Part shown: positions 35,246-44,132 of the stretch, piece after piece
How the letters are laid out: each line of letters begins with the position of its first letter
How positions within the stretch are numbered: the first letter of the stretch is position 1
Origin: Parabacteroides bouchesdurhonensis
GTDB lineage: Bacteria > Bacteroidota > Bacteroidia > Bacteroidales > Tannerellaceae
NCBI RefSeq assembly: GCF_900186615.1
Contig: NZ_LT896588.1
Coordinates: forward strand, 1,398,473-1,462,472
DNA: 64,000 bases
Direction: 5' to 3'
The notes under the pieces: generated by a model
Seen by the model: the letters and a program-made list of their open reading frames with translations, nothing else
Database searches by the model: none
What the model was told of the DNA's origin: nothing
Program-made: the position numbers and the translations under genes

Positions 35246-36853
35246 ATGGCTAATTTAGATTTAAGCAAGTACGGAATTAAGGACGTAAAGGAAATCGTTC
35301 ACAATCCGTCTTATGATGTTCTGTTCGCAGAAGAAACAAAACCGGGTTTGGAAGGCTTTGAAAAAGGTCAGGTAACCGAACTGGGTGCTGTAAACGTGAT
35401 GACTGGTGTTTATACAGGTCGTTCACCTAAAGATAAATTTTTCGTAAAGAATGAAGCTAGTGAAAAGTCAGTATGGTGGACTTCTGAAGAATATAAAAAC
35501 GATAACAAGCCTTGTAGTGAAGAAGCTTGGGCTGATCTGAAAGCTAAAGCTGTAAAAGAATTGTCTGGCAAACGTTTGTTCGTTGTTGATACTTTCTGCG
35601 GCGCTAACGAAGCAACTCGTATGAAAGTACGTTTTATCATGGAAGTAGCATGGCAGGCACATTTCGTAACTAACATGTTCATCCGCCCGACTGCTGAAGA
35701 ATTGGCTAACTACGGAGAACCTGATTTCGTATGTTTCAACGCTTCTAAGGCAAAAGTTGACAACTACAAAGAATTGGGCTTGAACTCTGAAACTGCTACT
35801 GTTTTCAACTTGAAGACTAAAGAACAAGTTATCCTGAATACTTGGTACGGTGGTGAAATGAAGAAAGGTATGTTCTCTATCATGAACTACATGAACCCGC
35901 TACGTGGTATCGCTTCAATGCACTGCTCTGCTAACACAAACATGGAAGGAACTAGCTCTGCTATCTTCTTCGGTTTGTCTGGTACAGGTAAGACTACTTT
36001 GTCTACAGACCCGAAACGTAAGTTGATCGGTGACGACGAACACGGATGGGATGACGAAGGTGTATTCAACTACGAAGGTGGTTGCTACGCTAAGGTTATC
36101 AACCTGGATAAAGAAAGCGAACCGGATATTTACGCTGCTATCAAACGTGACGCTTTGCTTGAAAACGTTACTGTAGCTGCTGACGGTAAGATCGACTTCG
36201 CTGATAAGAGCGTAACAGAAAACACGCGTGTTTCTTATCCGATCTATCACATCGAAAACATCGTTAAGCCGGTTTCTAAAGGTCCGCACGCACAACAGGT
36301 TATCTTCCTGTCTGCTGACGCATTCGGCGTATTGCCTCCGGTATCTATCCTGAACCCGGAACAGGCTCAATACTACTTCCTGTCTGGTTTTACAGCTAAG
36401 TTGGCTGGTACAGAACGTGGTATCACTGAACCTACTCCTACATTCTCAGCTTGCTTCGGTGCTGCTTTCTTGTCATTGCACCCTACAAAATATGCTGAAG
36501 AATTGGTTAAGAAGATGCAAAAGACCGGTGCTAAGGCTTATTTGGTTAACACTGGTTGGAATGGTTCCGGCAAACGTATCTCTATTAAAGATACAAGAGG
36601 TATCATTGATGCTATCCTTGACGGTTCTATCGACAAAGCTCCTACTAAGGTTATTCCTTACTTCGACTTCGTTGTTCCTACAGCTCTTCCGGGTGTTGAT
36701 CCGAAGATTCTTGATCCTCGCGACACCTATGCTAATGCTGCTCAATGGGATGAAAAAGCGAAAGATCTGGCTGGTCGTTTCATCAAGAACTTTACTAAGT
36801 TCACTGGTAACGAAGCAGGCAAGAAGTTGGTTGCTGCCGGTCCGAAGTTATAA
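35246..36853 (+). CDS. pckA: Phosphoenolpyruvate carboxykinase (ATP)
   Basis: PckA interconverts oxaloacetate and phosphoenolpyruvate. In gut Bacteroidales it runs in the CO2-fixing direction toward succinate. Landmarks are [11 protein letters not shown] (about 53-63), the substrate segment MHCSANTN, the P-loop [13 protein letters not shown] (about 242-254), and the metal/ATP segment [21 protein letters not shown]. The length, 535 aa, is standard for the ATP-dependent type. Codon choice is visibly more biased than in neighbours (GCT, CGT, GGT, AAC and TAC are favoured), as expected for a very highly expressed gene. It has its own promoter with a long leader and two hairpins after the stop. 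A 178-residue overlapping frame at its 3' end is a shadow. Confidence 0.98.
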   Translation: MANLDLSKYGIKDVKEIVHNPSYDVLFAEETKPGLEGFEKGQVTELGAVNVMTGVYTGRSPKDKFFVKNEASEKSVWWTSEEYKNDNKPCSEEAWADLKAKAVKELSGKRLFVVDTFCGANEATRMKVRFIMEVAWQAHFVTNMFIRPTAEELANYGEPDFVCFNASKAKVDNYKELGLNSETATVFNLKTKEQVILNTWYGGEMKKGMFSIMNYMNPLRGIASMHCSANTNMEGTSSAIFFGLSGTGKTTLSTDPKRKLIGDDEHGWDDEGVFNYEGGCYAKVINLDKESEPDIYAAIKRDALLENVTVAADGKIDFADKSVTENTRVSYPIYHIENIVKPVSKGPHAQQVIFLSADAFGVLPPVSILNPEQAQYYFLSGFTAKLAGTERGITEPTPTFSACFGAAFLSLHPTKYAEELVKKMQKTGAKAYLVNTGWNGSGKRISIKDTRGIIDAILDGSIDKAPTKVIPYFDFVVPTALPGVDPKILDPRDTYANAAQWDEKAKDLAGRFIKNFTKFTGNEAGKKLVAAGPKL

Positions 36854-36862
36854 TAGATTAAA

Positions 36863-36937
36863 AATTGTTGGCAAGCACTGCCAACAATTAAAAATATTTG
36901 TTTTAAAAAGCGTAGAGATTATCTCTACGCTTTTTTT
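36863..36937 (+). terminator. Tandem hairpins terminating pckA
   Basis: The first stem (36863-36889) pairs AATTGTTGGCA with TGCCAACAATT and has only a short T-poor tail. The second (about 36905-36937) pairs AGCGTAGAGAT with ATCTCTACGCT, followed by seven T residues. The second is a strong intrinsic terminator, and the first may protect the mRNA end. Confidence 0.85.
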
Positions 36938-36992
36938 ATTATGTATAGGTTAATTTTATTATATAATGTGAAGTAGTTTTAAAAAATATCAC

Positions 36993-37000
36993 TACCTTTA
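36993..37000 (+). promoter_or_regulatory. Near-consensus -7 box of the TlpA-like gene
   Basis: TACCTTTA differs from TAnnTTTG at the last base and lies about 40 bases before the ATG. Confidence 0.35.
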
Positions 37001-37039
37001 CCCCAAATTATCTTTTATTAAAAGGGAAAAGACAGTATA

Positions 37040-38143
37040 ATGATAAAGAAGTTAATATGTTTTATCGGGATATTGTTGCTCTTGTCATCATGCGGCGATA
37101 GCAATACTTACCAGATTGAAGGGAAACTGACCAATCTGGAAGACCAGACTGTTTTTGCCGTTTTTGAAAGAGATGATTATAAGGTGGTGGATACGGTTGT
37201 ATGTGATAAACCCGGCCACTTTGAAATAAAGCAGCCAAAAGACGGATTTAATTGTGTAACCATTTTCTTTGAAAATAAAACACGCTGGATTACCGCATAT
37301 CTTCAATCAGAAAGTAAGATAACTATAACCGGTGACGCCAACTATCCTTTATTATTAGAAGTAAAGGGAGGGCGCATCAATAACAAACTATCCGCTATGC
37401 GGAAAGGGATAACGCCTTTGTTAAAAGAGTTTACGGATTTAAACCGGATGCTGAATGAAAAGAAATACAGTAATGCTATAGAAGAGGCCGATATTGCATC
37501 TCGTTTTGCCAACGTAAACTTACAATTGTCGGAGTACGCAATGTCCTATATAAAGGAAAATCCGGATGAAGAAGCATCGATTGTCTTGATACAACTATTC
37601 TTTACTGATGCTGAGGACACGAGGAAGATGGATGAATTGTTGGCCTTATTAGATCCGAAAATAAAAAGTTTTTACCTTATACACGAACTTGAACAGTATA
37701 GTGCGCGTGCTAAACGTACGGCATTAGGAGCCGAAGCTCCGGGCTTTACCGTAAAGAATATTTATGGCAATTCGGTAAGCCTCGATTCTTTTCCTCAAAA
37801 ATATGTGTTGCTTACATTTACAGCTCCCTGGTGCGATATGTGTCAAACAGAGGATTTGTATTTGGATAAAGTGGCAACCAAGTATCCGAAAGATAAACTT
37901 GATATATTATTGATAAGTCTGGACGATAACCAGAAAAATGTCCGTGATGTATTGAAAAAGGACAGTATCCAGTGGAATTTAGTTACCGATTCAGCCGGTC
38001 AGGCTACCATGCTGATCGATTTATATAATGTAAATGCATTGCCGCGTTGTTTTCTTATTGATGAAAATGGGAAAATACTTCTTAAAACTGATAACGGCGG
38101 CGAGATAAAACAAACATTGGAGAATCTGATGGATGATGAATAA
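37040..38143 (+). CDS. TlpA-like thioredoxin-fold lipoprotein (DUF4369 plus AhpC/TSA)
   Basis: It is a predicted lipoprotein with lipobox LLLSSC (Cys at about 18). The N-terminal DUF4369-like beta domain (about 22-120, YQIEGKLTNLEDQTVFAVFE) and a helical middle (about 125-230) precede a thioredoxin/AhpC-TSA domain at about 235-367. The redox motif is CDMC in FTAPWCDMCQTEDLY, so it is a potential disulfide oxidoreductase or resilience factor in the periplasm. Similar proteins are abundant in Bacteroidales, each with unknown partners. It is flanked by the pckA terminator and a terminator of its own, so it is monocistronic. Confidence 0.88.
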   Translation: MIKKLICFIGILLLLSSCGDSNTYQIEGKLTNLEDQTVFAVFERDDYKVVDTVVCDKPGHFEIKQPKDGFNCVTIFFENKTRWITAYLQSESKITITGDANYPLLLEVKGGRINNKLSAMRKGITPLLKEFTDLNRMLNEKKYSNAIEEADIASRFANVNLQLSEYAMSYIKENPDEEASIVLIQLFFTDAEDTRKMDELLALLDPKIKSFYLIHELEQYSARAKRTALGAEAPGFTVKNIYGNSVSLDSFPQKYVLLTFTAPWCDMCQTEDLYLDKVATKYPKDKLDILLISLDDNQKNVRDVLKKDSIQWNLVTDSAGQATMLIDLYNVNALPRCFLIDENGKILLKTDNGGEIKQTLENLMDDE

Positions 38144-38163
38144 GCAAATAAATAATAGTAAGT

Positions 38164-38196
38164 AAATAGCAGAGAAATTCTGCTATTTCTGTTTTT
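38164..38196 (+). terminator. Terminator between the TlpA-like gene and yifB
   Basis: AAATAGCAGA (38164-38173) pairs with TCTGCTATTT (38179-38188) with a short loop and a T-rich tail ending at 38196. Confidence 0.7.
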
Positions 38197-38212
38197 AATA
38201 AAAATCTTAACT

Positions 38213-39751
38213 ATGTTAGTAAAATCTTATGCTGCCGCATTGCAGGGTATCTCTGCCACTGTAGTTACTATCGAAGTAAATTGTACCAAAGGAATCCAGT
38301 TCTATTTAGTAGGCTTGCCGGATGTTGCTGTGCGCGAAAGCCATGAGCGAATTATATCGGCTCTACAGGTAAGCGGCTATAAGTTTCCCCGTAACCGCAT
38401 TGTTATTAATATGGCTCCGGCAGATATCCGTAAGGAAGGTTCTGCCTACGATTTGCCTTTGGCGATTGGAATAATGGCAGCCGCCGAAGAATTGGATATT
38501 TCATTATTAGATAAGTTTATGCTGATGGGTGAACTCTCGCTGGATGGAAGTTTGCAGCCAATTAAAGGCGCTCTATCCATTGCTATCAAAGCGCGGGAGG
38601 CCGGTTTTAAAGGCTTTATTTTACCAAAAGAAAACGTGCGGGAGGCAGCTGTAGTAAATGATTTGGACGTTTACGGCGCTACTAATATCAAAGAAGTCAT
38701 AGAGTTTATGAACGGCAAACAAACCATGCAACCTACGCTGGTGGATACCCGTAAAGAGTTTTATGACAACCGTGAATTATTTGACTATGACTTTTCGGAT
38801 GTACGTGGACAGGAAAATGTAAAGCGGGCGTTGGAAGTAGCTGCGGCAGGAGGACATAACCTGATTATGGTAGGACCTCCGGGCAGCGGCAAGTCTATGT
38901 TGGCAAAACGCCTGCCGTCTATTCTTCCGCCCTTTACATTGAGAGAATCTTTGGAGACAACTAAGATTCATTCGGTAGCCGGAAAAATAGGAGGAGGAAC
39001 ATCTCTTATGGTGCAACGTCCCTTTCGTTCGCCTCATCATACTATCTCTACTGTGGCAATGGTAGGCGGAGGCACTTTTCCGCAACCGGGGGAAATTAGC
39101 CTGGCTCAAAACGGAGTTCTTTTCCTCGACGAATTACCCGAGTTCAACCGGAGTGTATTGGAAGTGATGCGCCAGCCGCTTGAAGATAGGAAAATCAGTA
39201 TATCAAGAGCCCGGTTTACGGTAGACTATCCGGCTAGTTTCATGTTAATAGCTTCAATGAATCCATGTCCGTGCGGTTACTATAACCATCCGGAACGCCC
39301 TTGCTTGTGCACTCCTGGAGCGGTACAAAAATATATGAACCGCATTTCCGGCCCACTATTAGACCGTATCGATATACAAATAGAGATTGTACCCGTCCCG
39401 TTTGAGAAAATCTCCGAACAACGTCCTTCTGAGGCAAGCGCTTCTGTCCGCGAGCGTGTAGTGAAGGCTCGCGCAATTCAGGAACAGCGTTATGCCGGTT
39501 ATGAAAACATCTTTTGTAATGCGCAAATGAGTACAAAATTGCTCCATGAATATGCTGTTCCCGATAATGCCGGATTATTGTTATTGAAAAATGCCATGCA
39601 GCGCCTTCATCTTTCAGCCCGTGCCTACGACCGTATTCTAAAGGTCTCCCGTACGATAGCCGACCTGGAAGGCTCGCCTGATATTGAATCTTCCCATTTG
39701 GCAGAAGCTATTCATTACCGTAACTTAGACAGGGAAAATTGGGGAATGTAG
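38213..39751 (+). CDS. yifB: YifB/ComM-family Mg-chelatase-like AAA+ ATPase
   Basis: ComM-type hexameric AAA+ ATPases act in DNA branch migration during transformation in some bacteria. An N-terminal ChlI-like/Lon-S16-fold domain (about 20-140, VGLPDVAVRESHERIISALQVSGY) is followed by the AAA+ core: Walker A GPPGSGKSMLAKRL (about 222-235), FRSPHHTISTVAMVGGG, the Walker B region NGVLFLDELPEF and the sensor segment around SFMLIASMNPCPCGYY with a Cys-rich insertion (CPCGYYNHPERPCLC) that probably binds zinc. The C-terminal Mg_chelatase_C lies at about 405-505. The length, 512 aa, is standard. No competence genes other than the distant HhH protein are in view. Confidence 0.93.
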   Translation: MLVKSYAAALQGISATVVTIEVNCTKGIQFYLVGLPDVAVRESHERIISALQVSGYKFPRNRIVINMAPADIRKEGSAYDLPLAIGIMAAAEELDISLLDKFMLMGELSLDGSLQPIKGALSIAIKAREAGFKGFILPKENVREAAVVNDLDVYGATNIKEVIEFMNGKQTMQPTLVDTRKEFYDNRELFDYDFSDVRGQENVKRALEVAAAGGHNLIMVGPPGSGKSMLAKRLPSILPPFTLRESLETTKIHSVAGKIGGGTSLMVQRPFRSPHHTISTVAMVGGGTFPQPGEISLAQNGVLFLDELPEFNRSVLEVMRQPLEDRKISISRARFTVDYPASFMLIASMNPCPCGYYNHPERPCLCTPGAVQKYMNRISGPLLDRIDIQIEIVPVPFEKISEQRPSEASASVRERVVKARAIQEQRYAGYENIFCNAQMSTKLLHEYAVPDNAGLLLLKNAMQRLHLSARAYDRILKVSRTIADLEGSPDIESSHLAEAIHYRNLDRENWGM

Positions 39752-39848
39752 GGAGAGGTTGTCTGTAAATCCGCTTCTTTCTACCTCTTTTGTTACTTTT
39801 ACTTACTGTTTTTGTCTACTTATTTTAGCTCAAGATACCGCTCTTTTT

Positions 39849-39914
39849 ATTAGGCCGACACCTGTCGGCCTATAGTTTGACAAAGGTCGGCTTATGGACC
39901 GACAGCTGTCGGTC
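39849..39914. repeat. Three-unit array of 22-bp repeats with strong dyads (array B)
   Basis: Units start at 39849, 39871 and 39893. The first contains GGCCGACACCTGTCGGCC and the third the perfect 18-bp palindrome GACCGACAGCTGTCGGTC (39897-39914). The middle unit is degenerate (TTTGACAAAGGTCGG). The array lies between the 3' ends of yifB and the AraC gene, so it may be a bidirectional terminator or a mRNA-end structure. It has the same 22-bp period as arrays A, C and D. Confidence 0.8.
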
Positions 39915-39998
39915 TATTAAAATAAGCGGGCTTTTCGGCTAATAGGTAAGCTGTATTGCTTTAAAACGTGCCGGCATTGAGCGTTTATGAAGGAGTGG

Positions 39999-40841
39999 TT
40001 AACTGTTTCTATACTCTTGCGGTCCCATGCCGACATACCGTTTGAAATACTTTCCGAAGAAAGACATGTTTGTAAAGTTCAGGGAGTAAGCAATGTCATG
40101 AATAGATAAATTAGTGGACTTGAGTTGTGTTTTCGCATCCATAATTACCATAAGAGAGATAATCTCGATACAAGTTTTGCCGGTTACCTGTTTAACAATT
40201 GTGCTAAGATGAGCCGGAGTTATGCCAAGCTTTTTGGCATACCACACAACGGAACGTTGTGTGGTATAATTCTGCGTAACTAATTGTCCGAATTTTTTAC
40301 TTATCTGTTCGGCCTTAGATAAGCTTACTTTATTAAATACCTTGTTTTTATACATGGCACCTATTCCCAGTAATATTCCGGAAAGAAGATGATTCAACAT
40401 TTCTTTTCCCATATTAGAGCCATAGAGTTCATAAGTCTTAATCAATAAAGTGAAATAATCTTCCATCAATTCGGCCGCGTTCTTTTTCAGGAATACAACG
40501 GGCGTTTCTTTTACAACGTAAAGTACATCCATTGCCGATTTTACAACATTGGAGTCGTTAATAAAGTTGGAAGAGAATCCCATAAAGTATATTTGCAGGT
40601 TTCCTTCTATTTTATGTATCTGAAAAATAGATCCCGGCAGGATTGTAATGAAACTGTATGGCTTTACCTGAAAACGAATCAGATTAAAAGAAACCTCTAT
40701 TTCTCCTTCCATGCACAATACAAATATTCCGGCTTTCAACCGGCAGGGAAAGTCTGTATAGAGCCCTAGTAGCTCTTTGGTAATATTCGTACCTATAATC
40801 CAGTCTTGAGGGAGGTCTATTTTAGGGATATCATTCTCCAT
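39999..40841 (-). CDS. AraC-family transcriptional regulator
   Basis: This 280-residue protein has an AraC-type cupin ligand domain (about 18-140; PCRLKAGIFVLCMEGEIEVSFN...QVKPYSFITILPGSIFQI) and the usual double helix-turn-helix at the C-terminus (about 185-280; VVWYAKKLGITPAHLSTIVKQVTG, then SIHDIAYSLNFTNMSFFGKYFKRYVGMGPQEYR). It is divergent, across 303 bases, from the DUF4493 operon, the normal layout for a regulator and its target. It therefore probably controls that operon and perhaps itself. The inducer is unknown. It has a TATCTTTG box at 40866-40873. Confidence 0.9.
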   Translation of the reverse strand: MENDIPKIDLPQDWIIGTNITKELLGLYTDFPCRLKAGIFVLCMEGEIEVSFNLIRFQVKPYSFITILPGSIFQIHKIEGNLQIYFMGFSSNFINDSNVVKSAMDVLYVVKETPVVFLKKNAAELMEDYFTLLIKTYELYGSNMGKEMLNHLLSGILLGIGAMYKNKVFNKVSLSKAEQISKKFGQLVTQNYTTQRSVVWYAKKLGITPAHLSTIVKQVTGKTCIEIISLMVIMDAKTQLKSTNLSIHDIAYSLNFTNMSFFGKYFKRYVGMGPQEYRNS

Positions 40842-40865
40842 TTTTCTCTATTTTTATGTACGTTA

Positions 40866-40873
40866 CAAAGATA
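40866..40873 (-). promoter_or_regulatory. -7 box of the AraC gene
   Basis: The minus strand reads TATCTTTG, about 25 bases before the AraC ATG at 40841. Confidence 0.5.
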
Positions 40874-40967
40874 AAATGATTTTATATAAATAAGTGCGAT
40901 ATCTGATAAATAGGACACGGTTGTAGCTTGTGTATATGTTATATGTAAGAAAACAAACTGTTAATGT

Positions 40968-41005
40968 TGTGTCTTTTTTATTTGATATCTAAAAAAAAGA
41001 ACACA
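40968..41005. promoter_or_regulatory. Imperfect inverted repeat in the divergent araC/DUF4493 region
   Basis: TGTGTCTTTTTTA at 40968-40980 faces an imperfect inverse copy ending AACACA near 41000-41005. It lies between the two divergent promoters of this 303-base gap, so it is a candidate regulator-binding site. The rest of the gap is AT-rich with no gene. Confidence 0.35.
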
Positions 41006-41023
41006 TAATCGAATAAATAGACC

Positions 41024-41054
41024 TTGTGAGGATGATGGAGTTATATTTACTTTG
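41024..41054 (+). promoter_or_regulatory. Candidate promoter of the DUF4493 operon
   Basis: TTGT at 41024-41027 and TTACTTTG at 41047-41054 are 19 bases apart, matching Bacteroidetes -33/-7 spacing with one -7 mismatch. The predicted leader is about 85 bases. Confidence 0.4.
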
Positions 41055-41144
41055 CACCGGTTTAATTAGGCAAAAAGGGTATTTTCCGCAAACAACTGCA
41101 TTTGTTTTTATTTAAGGCTGAATAAGTAAAGATACACTAACATA

Positions 41145-41972
41145 ATGAAAAAGAGAAAACTAACACGTGGCTTGGCAAAGACATTGTTGTGTTTTGGAGC
41201 TATAAGTGCAGGACTTTTTTCTTGTGATTCGGATCGCCTGAATGAGAATGGAGGGTCCGGTCGTTTACGTATAAGTTTATCTGCAGATACTACGTCTTTA
41301 AAGAAAGGCGTGACCAGTTCCACCCGGTCTGTATCCGTAGATGATGAATTTCTTCCGTTCCTTACTACCGGCGATTATAAAATCCGTATCGTACAAGATA
41401 AAGATACGGTGAGTTCCTTTGACCGTTTCGATGAGATGCCTTCCGAGATAAAATTGAAAGAAGGGGCTTATACATTGGTTGCATATAAAGGCAATAATCT
41501 CCCTGCTGCTTTTGAGAATCCTTATTTTGAAGGTAATGCAGACTTTATCATTAAAGCGGATATGAATACTCCGATAGATATAACCTGTACTTTGGGAAAT
41601 GCCCGCATTATGGCAGACTATACGGAGGATTTTAAAAAGATGTATTCGGATTATGCTACTCTTCTTAAGACTTCTTTTACAACAAATAACCTGGAAATAG
41701 TGAAAGGCGAGCAGCGTCCTGCTTATCTGCAGATTGACAAGGAAGGAACAGAGCTGTCAATCTCAATTCGCGTGAAAAAGGTGGGTGAGGAGAAAGAAAA
41801 GACATATACTGTACCTTCTACCATCCTTATAGAACGGCGTCAGAATGTGCGTTTGATCTTTAAAACGGATGGTAGTACGAACGGAATAGGCCTGGATGTT
41901 TTGTTGGATGATAAACTGGAAGAGAAAACCTACTGGCCTGAAATTCCTGATTTTATGCTTCCGAAGAATTAA
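41145..41972 (+). CDS. DUF4493-domain lipoprotein (surface operon gene 1)
   Basis: It is a predicted lipoprotein: lipobox LFSC places Cys at about 27, followed by acidic residues (CDSD) that suit Bacteroidetes surface export. One DUF4493-like module fills the rest: FDRFDEMPSEIKLKEGAYTLVAYKGNN (about 85-115), then NPYFEGNADFIIK (about 125-137) and TCTLGNARIMADYTEDFKKMYSDY. The same ordered landmarks recur in the next three proteins. Members of this family have immunoglobulin-like folds in fimbrillin-like settings, and no enzymatic motif is seen. It heads a seven-gene plus-strand operon under a divergent AraC regulator. Function unknown. Confidence 0.85.
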   Translation: MKKRKLTRGLAKTLLCFGAISAGLFSCDSDRLNENGGSGRLRISLSADTTSLKKGVTSSTRSVSVDDEFLPFLTTGDYKIRIVQDKDTVSSFDRFDEMPSEIKLKEGAYTLVAYKGNNLPAAFENPYFEGNADFIIKADMNTPIDITCTLGNARIMADYTEDFKKMYSDYATLLKTSFTTNNLEIVKGEQRPAYLQIDKEGTELSISIRVKKVGEEKEKTYTVPSTILIERRQNVRLIFKTDGSTNGIGLDVLLDDKLEEKTYWPEIPDFMLPKN

Positions 41973-41996
41973 AAATGATATTAAGATATTTATAAG

Positions 41997-42758
41997 ATGA
42001 AGTATATAATTTATTCTATATTATTTCTTATGGCAGGTTTAGGTATTACCGGATGCGGTGATTCGGATAACCTGAAAGGCGGTTTTGCCGAAGGAACGGG
42101 AGGGCTTAACCTGAAAGAGCCGTCAACAGAAAAAGAAATTGATATACCTGTTATATATACACGTTCGGGCGATATTGCATTTGATTTGCAACCGGAGACG
42201 TTCCCTGTTTCTATTTATAAGAAAGGAAGCGAAACGAGTGTGAAAAGTTTTGAATCGTTTGCGGCCTTGATTGATGCCGGTTCTCCGCTGGTATTGCCTG
42301 TTGGCGAATATACGGTAAAGGCATCATCATTTACTCCTTCGGAAAAAGTTTCGGAGAAACCTTACTTTGATGGTTCTACCGATTTCGAAATAGAGGAAGG
42401 CGAAGTATTGAACACTTCCGTTAAGTGTTTCTTTAAAAGTCTGGGCGTGGAGCTTCGTCTTTCCGACCGGTTCAAAGAATTGCTTGCTGCACAACCCGAA
42501 AATTATGACTATACGGTTACGGTTTCAAATGAATTGGCAACCTGGACTTTTGATAAAAAGGAGATGAAGACGGGATATTTTCTAGATGGTTGTACTCGTT
42601 TGATTGTGAAAGTTGTAGTGAAAATGGGGGGACAGACCTACCCGGAACGTACGTGGTATTTTAAGAACGGTGAGAATGCTCCTCAGATAGGAGAATACTA
42701 TATTATTACTTTGGATGCAGGTAAGAGTGAGTTGAAAATGTCTTCATGTAAACTTTAA
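41997..42758 (+). CDS. DUF4493-domain lipoprotein (surface operon gene 2)
   Basis: Lipobox ITGC (Cys at about 20) is followed by GDSDN. The single DUF4493-like module has FESFAALIDAGSPLVLPVGEYTVKAS (about 82-107), KPYFDGSTDFEIEEGEV (about 120-136) and a strand-rich C-terminus ending SSCKL. It parallels gene 1 with low identity, so the two are old duplicates. The gap to gene 1 is 24 bases and to gene 3 is 13 bases. Role unknown; likely a surface structural or binding subunit. Confidence 0.83.
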   Translation: MKYIIYSILFLMAGLGITGCGDSDNLKGGFAEGTGGLNLKEPSTEKEIDIPVIYTRSGDIAFDLQPETFPVSIYKKGSETSVKSFESFAALIDAGSPLVLPVGEYTVKASSFTPSEKVSEKPYFDGSTDFEIEEGEVLNTSVKCFFKSLGVELRLSDRFKELLAAQPENYDYTVTVSNELATWTFDKKEMKTGYFLDGCTRLIVKVVVKMGGQTYPERTWYFKNGENAPQIGEYYIITLDAGKSELKMSSCKL

Positions 42759-42771
42759 TAATTAAGAGGGA

Positions 42772-44115
42772 ATGAACGCTTTTGCTAATAGATTGTTTTT
42801 AGTCTTTTTTGTTTTGGTTTCTGTTCTTTCTTCCTGTGAAATGAAGAAAGATATACTTGGACAAGTAGATAAACCGACAGACAATAAGATAAAGGGAGAC
42901 GCAGGTTTACTTGATTTGGAACTGAAGCCTCAAAAAGAAGCGAGTATTCCGGACTCTAAAGGAGGCGTTTCCGGCTCGGATGTTGTTGTGATTGATGTAA
43001 ATGATTTTGCCATAGAGATATTAGACAGTCTCGGACAAGTTTATAAGTCTTATAGAAGCTATGCCGACTTAAAGAATGAAGGCGGACTGCTTCTGCCTGT
43101 AGGCCGATACTCTGTAAGGGCTACATTAGGCGAGGACCTGGATGCCGCCTTTGATTCTCCTTTTTACTCCGGATCGAACGAATGCGAGATTACCCCTCAG
43201 GAGGTTGCTAAGGTAATTACCGATTGTGTGTTGAGTAATAAGAAAATTATATTTAGGTGCTCGGATGAATTTAGAAGTAGCTTTGAAGATGATTATTCGA
43301 TTGTGGTAGATAATGGAAACGGGGCTTTGACTACATTCAGAGACGAAACAAGAGCCGCTTATCTTAGAAATACAGGTGTATTGCAATTCTGTATTTATGC
43401 CACTACCCGTAGCGGAAAAAATGATAAGGTTTATAATATCAATCTATCGGGTATGCAGGAAGTGAAAGACCATAATAATATTTTAGTTGATCTGGGTATT
43501 GTGAATGATATCCCCGGCGGAGATGATAATCCCGGCGGAGAAGATCCTGATGAACCGGAAGATCCGGGAGATGATGATAAACCGGAGCAACCGATAAAAG
43601 CCCCTACGATTAAAGTGGATGTCTCTTTGATAGAAAAAGACTATGTAATTGAGATACCTTCCAACTTTGTGGATGCCGGTGGAGAAGAGCCGGAGAATCC
43701 TTCGGGAGATAAAGATTTGCCGGCAATTACTGCAGAAGGTTTTTCTTTCACCAAGCCGGTGGAAATATCAGCGGGTAATTCGGATGTTATGGTAAAGATT
43801 AATATAAAGACTCCGAAGAAGCTTGCTTCCTTAGAAGTGGCGATTACTTCTGCAGTATTAGAGCCGTTGCTGGAGGAACTAGGGCTTGGAGCTACATTCG
43901 ACATGTGTAATCTTTCCGGTGAACAGGCTTCCATATTGACAAGCTTACAATTGGCTATTCCTGAAAAGGGAGGAATTGAGACGCTATTTGATATATCGGC
44001 ATTTATGCCAATGATTGCTCTTCTGGATCAACCAGGTAATTATCTGTTTAAGATATCTGTTAAAGATGAGGCCGGAAATACGGCATCGCAAACGCTTACT
44101 GTAACGATGAAATAA
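42772..44115 (+). CDS. DUF4493 lipoprotein with added C-terminal module (surface operon gene 3)
   Basis: Lipobox VLSSC places Cys at about 22. The DUF4493-like module (about 40-240) has EGGLLLPVGRYSVRATLGED and SPFYSGSNECEITPQEV. A Pro/Asp/Glu/Gly linker (about 244-275, DDNPGGEDPDEPEDPGDDD) leads to a second domain (about 280-447) with AITSAVLEPLLEELGLGA and DQPGNYLFKISVKDEAGNTAS. That second domain has a recognisable counterpart in gene 4. No catalytic motif is visible. The acidic linker suggests a spacer that lifts the C-terminal domain away from the membrane. Confidence 0.82.
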   Translation: MNAFANRLFLVFFVLVSVLSSCEMKKDILGQVDKPTDNKIKGDAGLLDLELKPQKEASIPDSKGGVSGSDVVVIDVNDFAIEILDSLGQVYKSYRSYADLKNEGGLLLPVGRYSVRATLGEDLDAAFDSPFYSGSNECEITPQEVAKVITDCVLSNKKIIFRCSDEFRSSFEDDYSIVVDNGNGALTTFRDETRAAYLRNTGVLQFCIYATTRSGKNDKVYNINLSGMQEVKDHNNILVDLGIVNDIPGGDDNPGGEDPDEPEDPGDDDKPEQPIKAPTIKVDVSLIEKDYVIEIPSNFVDAGGEEPENPSGDKDLPAITAEGFSFTKPVEISAGNSDVMVKINIKTPKKLASLEVAITSAVLEPLLEELGLGATFDMCNLSGEQASILTSLQLAIPEKGGIETLFDISAFMPMIALLDQPGNYLFKISVKDEAGNTASQTLTVTMK

Positions 44116-44132
44116 CTAAAAAGGATTGAGTT

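Noticed and set aside
36417..36953. 178-codon plus frame overlapping the 3' end of pckA
   Set aside because: Out-of-frame shadow running through the pckA coding region and its terminator hairpins; its residues are Leu/Ser/Val-rich with no motif.
39849..39914. Short CRISPR array
   Set aside because: Units are contiguous without spacers of constant length and no cas gene is in the window; the element is a tandem 22-bp repeat.
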